Positions 43,271 to 48,751 of a stretch of DNA of 48,751 bases are shown piece after piece. The stretch comes from Lutibacter sp. (GTDB lineage: Bacteria; Bacteroidota; Bacteroidia; Flavobacteriales; Flavobacteriaceae), in contig JAUYUA010000015.1 in assembly GCA_030694935.1 (NCBI GenBank), forward strand, positions 1 through 48,751, given 5' to 3'. Within the stretch, counting starts at the first letter, position 1. Every line of letters starts with the position of its first letter. The notes beneath the pieces were generated by a model that had not been told where the DNA came from, did not search any database, and saw only the letters and a program-made list of their open reading frames with translations. The translations under genes were made by a program, and so were the position numbers.

Positions 43271-45160
43271 TTATTTAATCAACTCAAAACTTCGTTTGAT
43301 AAAATTGGTCAAATCTTCACCGTGCAATAAGTTTTGTGAAAGTTTTGCCAAATCAAACGCTTGTTTAATTAAGGCTTCCTGTTTCTTTTTGGTTTTGGTG
43401 GCCAAAATTTTGCCCACCAATTCGTTGTTGGTATTCACCACCAAATTGTACATATCAGGGAAATTTCCCATTCCCATAAATCCGCCGCCGCCTGTTGCCT
43501 GCATTTCTTTCATCCTGCGCATAAATTCTGGTTGCGTAATGATAAACGGATTTGCCGATGAATCCATCGCTTCCATTTGAACCGAATAGGTTTTTGTCGG
43601 AATTATTTCTTCAATAATCGGTTTTAATTCGGTTATTTCCTCTTCGGAAAGCTTGCTTATTTTAGGTTCATCCTTCTTGATTAAATTGTCAATTTGATCA
43701 GCATCAACGCGTGCAAAATGGATATTTTTTTTTGAACCTTCCAGTTTTTGGATTAAGTGAGAAACAATGGGAGAATCCAACAACAAAACTTCATAGCCTT
43801 TTTCTTTTGCGGCATCAATGTAACTGTGTTGCGCTTTAACGTTTGAAGCATATAAAATTACCAGGTTGTTGTCTTTATCAGTTTGAAGCGGTTTGATTTT
43901 TTCTGTCAATTCTTCAAAAGTAAAATAGGTGTCGTCAACTGTTGGATACAAAGCAAATTTATCAGATTTTTCAAAGAATTTATCTTCGGAAAGCATTCCG
44001 TATTCAATAATTATTTTGATGTCGTTCCATTTTTCCTCAAAAGCTTTTCGGTCGTTTTTAAACAAACTGATGAGTTTGTCAGCCACTTTTCTGGTGATGT
44101 AGCTCGCTATTTTTTTAACGGCAGCATCGCTTTGCAAATACGAACGGGAAACATTTAAAGGAATATCCGGTGAATCAATCACGCCGCGAAGCATCTGTAA
44201 AAAGTCGGGCACAATTCCTTCTACATTATCCGTTACAAACACCTGATTTTGGTACAATTGAATCTTATCTTTCATCTGATCAATATTTTTGGTCAGCTTT
44301 GGAAAATATAAAATTCCGGTCAGGTTAAACGGATAATCTACATTTAAATGAATGTTAAATAAAGGTTCTTCAAATTGCATAGGATACAATTCACGGTAAA
44401 AATCGGCATAATCTTCCTCTTTTAAATCGGTCGGGTTTTTTGTCCAGGCCGGATTCGGGTTGTTTACGATATTATCCACCGTAATTTTTTCCGGTTTTAC
44501 GTCTTCAGGAGCATCTTCAGCCAAAGGCAACGTTTCTTCACGCGTTCCAAATTTAATTGGAATTGGCATAAACTTGTTGTACTTGTTTAAAAGTTGCGTA
44601 ATTCTGTTTTCTTCCAAAAATTCTGTAGAATCCTCGGCAATATGCAATACAATTTCAGTTCCGCGCTCGGTTCTTTCAACATCTTCCAAGATATACTGCG
44701 GACTTCCGTCGCATTCCCATCTAACTGCTTTTGCATCGTCCTGAAATGATTTGGTAAAAATCTCCACTTTTTCGGCAACCATAAAAGAAGAATAGAATCC
44801 CAAGCCGAAGTGACCGATAATACCGGTATCTTCCACTTTGTCTTTGTATTTTTCAACAAATTCTTCGGCGCCGGAAAAAGCGATTTGGTTGATGTATTTT
44901 TTAACTTCATCACCTGTCATACCAACACCTTGATCGATAATTCTGATTTCTTTTTTCTCTTTATCAACTTTTATTTCGATAATTGGATTTCCAATATCGC
45001 CTTTAATTTCTCCGAGAGTGGATAAATGTTTTAATTTCAACGTAGCATCCGTTGCATTTGAAATCAACTCACGCAAAAATATTTCGTGATCAGAATACAA
45101 GAATTTTTTAATAATGGGAAAAATATTTTCAGCCGTTACTTTAATACTTCCTTTTGCCAT
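43271..45160 (-). CDS. htpG: Molecular chaperone HtpG (Hsp90)
   Basis: ATP-dependent cytosolic chaperone. It is 629 residues, normal for bacterial Hsp90. The N-terminal GHKL ATPase shows FLRELISNATDATLKLKHLS (catalytic Glu and Asn), RIIDQGVGMTGDEVKKYINQ and IIGHFGLGFYSSFMVA. The middle domain has NVSRSYLQSD and the C-terminal part is the dimerisation domain (MEAMDSSANPFIITQPEFMR). It is alone on its strand, with a terminator behind. No CIRCE-type inverted repeat is seen upstream. Confidence 0.98.
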   Translation of the reverse strand: MAKGSIKVTAENIFPIIKKFLYSDHEIFLRELISNATDATLKLKHLSTLGEIKGDIGNPIIEIKVDKEKKEIRIIDQGVGMTGDEVKKYINQIAFSGAEEFVEKYKDKVEDTGIIGHFGLGFYSSFMVAEKVEIFTKSFQDDAKAVRWECDGSPQYILEDVERTERGTEIVLHIAEDSTEFLEENRITQLLNKYNKFMPIPIKFGTREETLPLAEDAPEDVKPEKITVDNIVNNPNPAWTKNPTDLKEEDYADFYRELYPMQFEEPLFNIHLNVDYPFNLTGILYFPKLTKNIDQMKDKIQLYQNQVFVTDNVEGIVPDFLQMLRGVIDSPDIPLNVSRSYLQSDAAVKKIASYITRKVADKLISLFKNDRKAFEEKWNDIKIIIEYGMLSEDKFFEKSDKFALYPTVDDTYFTFEELTEKIKPLQTDKDNNLVILYASNVKAQHSYIDAAKEKGYEVLLLDSPIVSHLIQKLEGSKKNIHFARVDADQIDNLIKKDEPKISKLSEEEITELKPIIEEIIPTKTYSVQMEAMDSSANPFIITQPEFMRRMKEMQATGGGGFMGMGNFPDMYNLVVNTNNELVGKILATKTKKKQEALIKQAFDLAKLSQNLLHGEDLTNFIKRSFELIK

Positions 45161-45204
45161 ATCTTTTAGTTTTTGATTTATAATTTACCTTGTGTTATTG
45201 TCAA

Positions 45205-45234
45205 AAAAAATACCAAAGTGAGAAAGGTGACAAA
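45205..45234 (-). promoter_or_regulatory. Possible promoter of htpG
   Basis: On the minus strand TTTG (45231-45234), then 18 nt, then TATTTTTT (45205-45212), a loose match to TAnnTTTG; 44 nt before the ATG. The T-run makes the match weak. Confidence 0.35.
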
Positions 45235-45362
45235 TTGGCAAAACGATCATTAGAATTAAGATAATTATGTATATTCGTTTATATAATAATGTCGACAATA
45301 CAAAAGTGGCAGACGGAAGCAGGGAATTTTTTCAGAATATTTAATTTTCAAAATAAAAATAA

Positions 45363-46958
45363 ATGTCACAACTTGATTTTGATTATGTGATTATCGGCAG
45401 CGGATTTGGCGGATCGGTGAGTGCTTTGCGATTGTCGGAAAAAGGCTATAAAGTTTTGGTCATCGAAAAAGGGAAGTGGTTTACCGGTAAAGATTTTCCC
45501 AAAACAAATTGGAATCTAAAAAAGTGGTTGTGGCAACCAAATATAAAATTATTCGGGTTTTTTAAAATGACCTTTTTGAACCATGTTACCATTTTATCGG
45601 GCGTTGGCGTTGGCGGCGGTTCGTTGACTTATGCCAATACACTGCCAGTTCCCAAAACAAATTTTTTTACTTCAGGAAGTTGGGCCGGATTATACAATTG
45701 GCAAGAAACGCTTAAGCCGCATTATGAAACAGCCTATAAAATGCTGGGAGCGACAACAAATCCTTCTTTTTTTGAAGCCGATGAAACCTTGCGGAAATTG
45801 GCCAAAGAGATAGGAAAAGAAAATGCTTTTGAAGCGACAAATGTGGCGGTTTATTTTGGCGAAGCTGGAAGAACTGTGGATGATCCTTATTTTGGCGGAA
45901 AAGGACCAAATCGAACAGGATGCGTTTTTTGTGGCGCTTGCATGACAGGTTGCAGGTACAATGCAAAAAACACCTTGGATAAAAATTATTTGTATTTGGC
46001 GCAACAGTTGGGCGCTGAAATTTTGGCCGAAAAAGAAGTTGTAGATGTGACCGTTTTGGGAACTGAAAATGGTGCTGACGGCTATAAAATCGACTTTATT
46101 TCGAGCATTGGAAAAAAGGAAAAAGGCAGTGTTAAAGCAAAAGGCGTTATTTTTTCGGGTGGCGTAGTTGGCACAGTTCCGTTGCTTTTAAAACTGAAAA
46201 AAAAATCGTTGCCCAAGTTGTCTGATATGGTTGGCTGCGCCATAAGAACCAACAATGAATCGTTGATGTTGGTGACTTCAACCAATAAAAATTTCAAAGA
46301 TTTTTCTAAAGGAATTGCCATTGGTTCTATTTTACAAACCAGTGAAAATTCGCATTTGGAACCGGTTCGATATGGAGAAGGCTCGGCTTTTTTCAGAACA
46401 TTAACCATTCCTGTCATTTTTAGTAAATATGCTTTATTGCGCCTTTTGGGTGTTTTGTTTTTATTTCTAAAATTTCCGATGAAATTGCTGAAAACAATTT
46501 TTGCCAAAAATTATGCAAAACGCACTACGGTGTTGTTGTTTATGCAAACAATTGACAGCACCATTCGGCTAAAACTGGGAAAAATCACAAAAATGAAAAC
46601 GGTAAGTGAAAATGGACCAATTCCGTCAGGAATTATTCCTGAAGCTTTTGATTTAAGTGAAAAATACGGTAAAATAGTGAACGGAATTCCCTTTGGCAAT
46701 TTTGTCGATGTTTTGTTAGGAACGCCAACAACTGCGCATATTCTAGGCGGTGCGGTGATGGGAGAAGACAGTTCAAAAGGTGTTATCGACAAAAATAACC
46801 AGGTTTTTGGCTATCAAAATATGTTTGTTTGTGACGGTTCCATGATTTCTGCAAATCCGGGCGTAAATCCATCCTTGACAATTACTGCAATTACCGAATA
46901 TGCAATGAGCAAGATTGAAAGAAAAAGTCCGAAGACCGAAGACGGAAGTCCGAAGTAA
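45363..46958 (+). CDS. GMC family FAD oxidoreductase, cholesterol-oxidase-like
   Basis: Flavoenzyme of the glucose-methanol-choline family, 531 residues. The FAD-binding fold is DYVIIGSGFGGSVSALRLSE (8-27), and the GMC signature region is GVGVGGGSLTYANT. A Cys set C187, C190, C193, C197 in GCVFCGACMTGCRYNAKN has ferredoxin-like spacing and is known in the cholesterol-oxidase-like branch. The C-terminal active-site region reads CDGSMISANPGVNPSLTITA. The substrate is unknown. The last ten residues (SPKTEDGSPK) and the region up to the stop are encoded by the dispersed repeat at 46926-46955, so the natural tail has been altered. Confidence 0.93.
   Translation: MSQLDFDYVIIGSGFGGSVSALRLSEKGYKVLVIEKGKWFTGKDFPKTNWNLKKWLWQPNIKLFGFFKMTFLNHVTILSGVGVGGGSLTYANTLPVPKTNFFTSGSWAGLYNWQETLKPHYETAYKMLGATTNPSFFEADETLRKLAKEIGKENAFEATNVAVYFGEAGRTVDDPYFGGKGPNRTGCVFCGACMTGCRYNAKNTLDKNYLYLAQQLGAEILAEKEVVDVTVLGTENGADGYKIDFISSIGKKEKGSVKAKGVIFSGGVVGTVPLLLKLKKKSLPKLSDMVGCAIRTNNESLMLVTSTNKNFKDFSKGIAIGSILQTSENSHLEPVRYGEGSAFFRTLTIPVIFSKYALLRLLGVLFLFLKFPMKLLKTIFAKNYAKRTTVLLFMQTIDSTIRLKLGKITKMKTVSENGPIPSGIIPEAFDLSEKYGKIVNGIPFGNFVDVLLGTPTTAHILGGAVMGEDSSKGVIDKNNQVFGYQNMFVCDGSMISANPGVNPSLTITAITEYAMSKIERKSPKTEDGSPK
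46926..46955. repeat. Dispersed GAAGTCCGAAGACC repeat inside the GMC gene 3' end
   Basis: It is the reverse complement of the CTTCCGTCTTCGG array: the 18 nt 46931-46948 match 33646-33663 exactly. It lies in frame at the end of the oxidoreductase gene and supplies codons 522-531. Confidence 0.85.
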
Positions 46959-47314
46959 AATGTTAAAAATTAAGAAATCAGAAGGTGAATTTTAGATTCA
47001 TTATTTTATGAATTTAATAAAATTTTCATTTTATTCGCATTTCAATAATTTATTTAGATGTTGAGGGATAGTTCTTAAAATAGATGTTTTAATCGATTTA
47101 TTTTTTATCTTTTATCTTCGTTATTTTATGATTGGTTGACTATCGTAATTTGAATAATTTGAATTTAATAGTTATATTTTTGATAATGTAATAGTTATGT
47201 TTAACATTTTGTTTAATATTAGCCATAAAATAGTTATGAACATCGTAAAATTAATGTTGTAAATAGTTTTTGATTTTAGTAAGTTTGAATAAATATACCA
47301 AAAAAACAAAGTTT
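46959..47314. other. 356-nt AT-rich stretch before the FabH-like gene
   Basis: No gene is visible. It contains a promoter candidate (47149-47182) and three AATAGTTAT words (47167-47175, 47190-47198, 47229-47237). The first part (46959-47140) is simple AT-rich DNA in which I see no other signal. Confidence 0.6.
47149..47182 (+). promoter_or_regulatory. Candidate promoter of the FabH-like gene
   Basis: TTTG (47149-47152), 22 nt, then TATTTTTG (47175-47182), a full match to TAnnTTTG. It implies a leader of about 125 nt before the ATG at 47315. Two AATAGTTAT words lie within that leader and one overlaps the spacer. Confidence 0.5.
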
Positions 47315-48322
47315 ATGTATAATTCTAAAATAACCGGTCTTGGATTTTACGTTCCTGACAATGTTGTCACCAATGATGATTTAGCGAAAATGATGGATAC
47401 CAATGATGAGTGGATTCAGGAAAGAACGGGAATTAAAGAGCGAAGATGGATTCCTGAAGGCAGTGAAGATTCTTCTTCTGTGATGGGCGCAAAAGCGGCG
47501 CGAATTGCCATTGAAAGGGCTGGGCTTACCAAAGATGATATCGATTTTATTGTTTTTGCAACCTTGAGTCCCGATTTTTATTTTCCAGGATGTGGTGTCC
47601 AAATTCAGGAAATGCTTGATATGCGAACAGTGGGCGCGATAGATGTAAGAAATCAATGTTCTGGTTTTGTGTACGGACTTTCTGTTGCCGATCAATTTAT
47701 TAAAACAGGAATGTATAAAAACGTTTTGGTGATTGGTGCCGAATTTCATTCTGGCGGACTGGATAAAACAGATAGAGGCAGAGGCGTTACGGTCATTTTT
47801 GGCGATGGGGCAGGAGCGGCGGTGTTGTCTAGAACTGAAGATAACAACAAAGGAATTTTATCCACCCATTTGCATTCTGAAGGAAAACACGCCAATGAAT
47901 TAATAGTGGCGGCGCCAAGCATTAAACATTGGGTTCCTGAAATTTTAGAAGCCAATGATGAAAATGATGAATCGTATTTTCCTTATATGAACGGTACTTT
48001 TGTATTTAAGCATGCCATTGTGCGTTTTCACGAAGTGATTGTTGAAGGATTGCAAGCCAATAATTTGGAGGCAAAAGACATTAATTTGCTTATTCCTCAT
48101 CAGGCAAATTTGCGTATTTCCCAATTTGTTCAGAAAAAATTTGGATTGAGCGATGACCAGATTTATAACAACATTATGCAATATGGAAATACAACCGCGG
48201 CATCTATTGCCATTGCGCTTACCGAAGCTTGGGAACTGGGTAAAATTAAAGACAATGACATTGTGGTTTTGGCAGCTTTTGGCAGTGGATTTACTTGGGG
48301 CAGCGTGATTATTAGGTGGTAG
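47315..48322 (+). CDS. FabH-like 3-oxoacyl-ACP synthase III
   Basis: Condensing enzyme of the KAS III type that joins an acyl-CoA to malonyl-ACP. It is 335 residues from ATG 47315 (MYNSKITGLGFYVPDNVVTN). A TTG start at 47270 is in frame but unlikely. The catalytic triad is visible: Cys 115 (RNQCSGFVYGL), His 262 (IPHQANLRI) and Asn 292 (YGNTTAASI). The N-terminal DEWIQERTGIKERRW is typical. No other fatty-acid genes are nearby, so it may be a second copy serving a special chain starter; the housekeeping fabH role cannot be excluded. Confidence 0.93.
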   Translation: MYNSKITGLGFYVPDNVVTNDDLAKMMDTNDEWIQERTGIKERRWIPEGSEDSSSVMGAKAARIAIERAGLTKDDIDFIVFATLSPDFYFPGCGVQIQEMLDMRTVGAIDVRNQCSGFVYGLSVADQFIKTGMYKNVLVIGAEFHSGGLDKTDRGRGVTVIFGDGAGAAVLSRTEDNNKGILSTHLHSEGKHANELIVAAPSIKHWVPEILEANDENDESYFPYMNGTFVFKHAIVRFHEVIVEGLQANNLEAKDINLLIPHQANLRISQFVQKKFGLSDDQIYNNIMQYGNTTAASIAIALTEAWELGKIKDNDIVVLAAFGSGFTWGSVIIRW

Positions 48323-48331
48323 GCCCCCTAA

Positions 48332-48345
48332 CCCCCGAAGGGGGG
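48332..48345. repeat. C5-GAA-G6 hairpin repeat
   Basis: CCCCC (48332-48336), GAA, GGGGGG (48340-48345) form a very stable short hairpin 9 nt after the FabH-like stop, preceded by CCCCCTAA. No T tract follows. It is one of the G/C-rich elements common after flavobacterial genes (from memory) and a possible transcript end. Confidence 0.7.
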
Positions 48346-48429
48346 ACAGAACGTTAAAATAATATTCTGTGAATATTTTTAGTGAATGTGCCGGCTTGCG
48401 CGCTGGGCTTAAAAAAGTTAAAAGTTATA

Positions 48430-48751
48430 TAGGGGAGTTCTATAAATTAAAAATTTGATTTTCAAGTAATTATACGTATATTCATTGCTTCAAAAGCACA
48501 GATAAAAGTATGAGCAAACAAATATACAAATCGACAGGAAAGAAATCATTGTTTGACGAGCAATTTTCTGCTGAAAAATTGTCTGAAATTGGCAATCCGT
48601 TAGATAAAATTAGTAATGTTATTGATTTTGAGTTGTTTAGATTGTTATTAGAGAGCAAACTTATAAATACAACCAAGAAAAATAATGCAGGAGCAAAACC
48701 ATTTGATGTAGTTTTGATGTTCAAAATCTTGATTTTACAACGATATTATGG
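48430..48751 (+). mobile_element. 5' part of an IS5-type insertion sequence (cut by window end)
   Basis: The transposase gene at 48510 is preceded by AT-rich DNA starting near ATAGGGGAGTTCTATAAA (48430-48447), which could be the left terminal inverted repeat. The right end lies outside the window, so the terminus and any target duplication cannot be checked. The left boundary is a guess. Confidence 0.4.
48510..48751 (+). CDS. IS5-family transposase, N-terminal part (3' end outside window)
   Basis: Eighty complete codons are seen from ATG 48510, MSKQIYKSTGKKSLFDEQFS, continuing NPLDKISNVIDFELFRLLLE. The segment AKPFDVVLMFKILILQRYYG is the DUF772-type N-terminal helical domain of IS5-group transposases. 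The DDE catalytic residues would be further downstream and are not visible, so whether the element is intact is unknown. Confidence 0.85.
   Translation, partial: MSKQIYKSTGKKSLFDEQFSAEKLSEIGNPLDKISNVIDFELFRLLLESKLINTTKKNNAGAKPFDVVLMFKILILQRYY

Overview
The window comes from a low-GC member of the Bacteroidota, most likely family Flavobacteriaceae. Pointers are the phylum-type gene order (rpsG-fusA-rpsJ running straight into the S10, spc and alpha clusters, with no tuf in between and no map or adk between secY and infA), zinc-free forms of S14 and L36, almost no Shine-Dalgarno sequences, promoter-like TTTG...TAnnTTTG elements, and accessory families typical of Flavobacteriia (head GIN/DUF2807, PspC-PadR, DUF4369 lipoprotein, S46 peptidase, CtlX). 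Species cannot be fixed from the sequence alone.

Layout. (1) 1-16476 is one unbroken plus-strand run of translation and transcription genes: the 3' part of rpsG, fusA, 27 further ribosomal protein genes, secY, infA and rpoA, closed by a strong hairpin terminator. Gaps are mostly 2-36 nt. Only three are longer (rpsJ-rplC, rpsN-rpsH, rpsK-rpsD), and each holds a hairpin just upstream of the L3/L4, S8 and S4 genes, the proteins that autoregulate these clusters in E. coli. (2) 16552-23748 is plus-strand metabolism: an unknown secreted protein, carA, eno, gltA, two pentein-fold guanidine enzymes (an arginine-deiminase-like protein and CtlX) that could convert arginine to ornithine, and an Rrf2 regulator. 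(3) 23805-29172 is minus strand: an unidentified 602-residue protein, then a DUF4870-PadR-PspC-GIN gene set behind a good flavobacterial promoter. (4) 29375-35780 holds a PAS/GAF sensor histidine kinase, a DUF4442 thioesterase-like protein, an ECF sigma factor with a membrane partner, a DUF4369 lipoprotein and a DUF819 membrane protein. (5) 35882-43132 holds an S46 dipeptidyl peptidase with a DPP11-type specificity residue, a four-gene operon (SPFH, DUF4177, membrane protein, Arc-type repressor), an S1/P1 nuclease, and a minus-strand secreted protein-NUDIX-RluA chain in which RluA has no ordinary start codon. (6) 43271-48751 holds htpG, a GMC oxidoreductase whose C-terminus is made by a dispersed repeat, a FabH-like ketoacyl synthase, and the start of an IS5-type transposase cut by the window edge.

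Most of the non-coding DNA in the second half is built from short dispersed repeats: a perfect 18-bp palindrome present twice, CTTCCGACTTC-type tandem arrays, GAGCGnAGTCGAAG elements, CGCTAAG clusters and a C5-GAA-G6 hairpin. Several sit between convergent genes and may act as transcription ends. I saw no tRNA, rRNA, CRISPR array or prophage.
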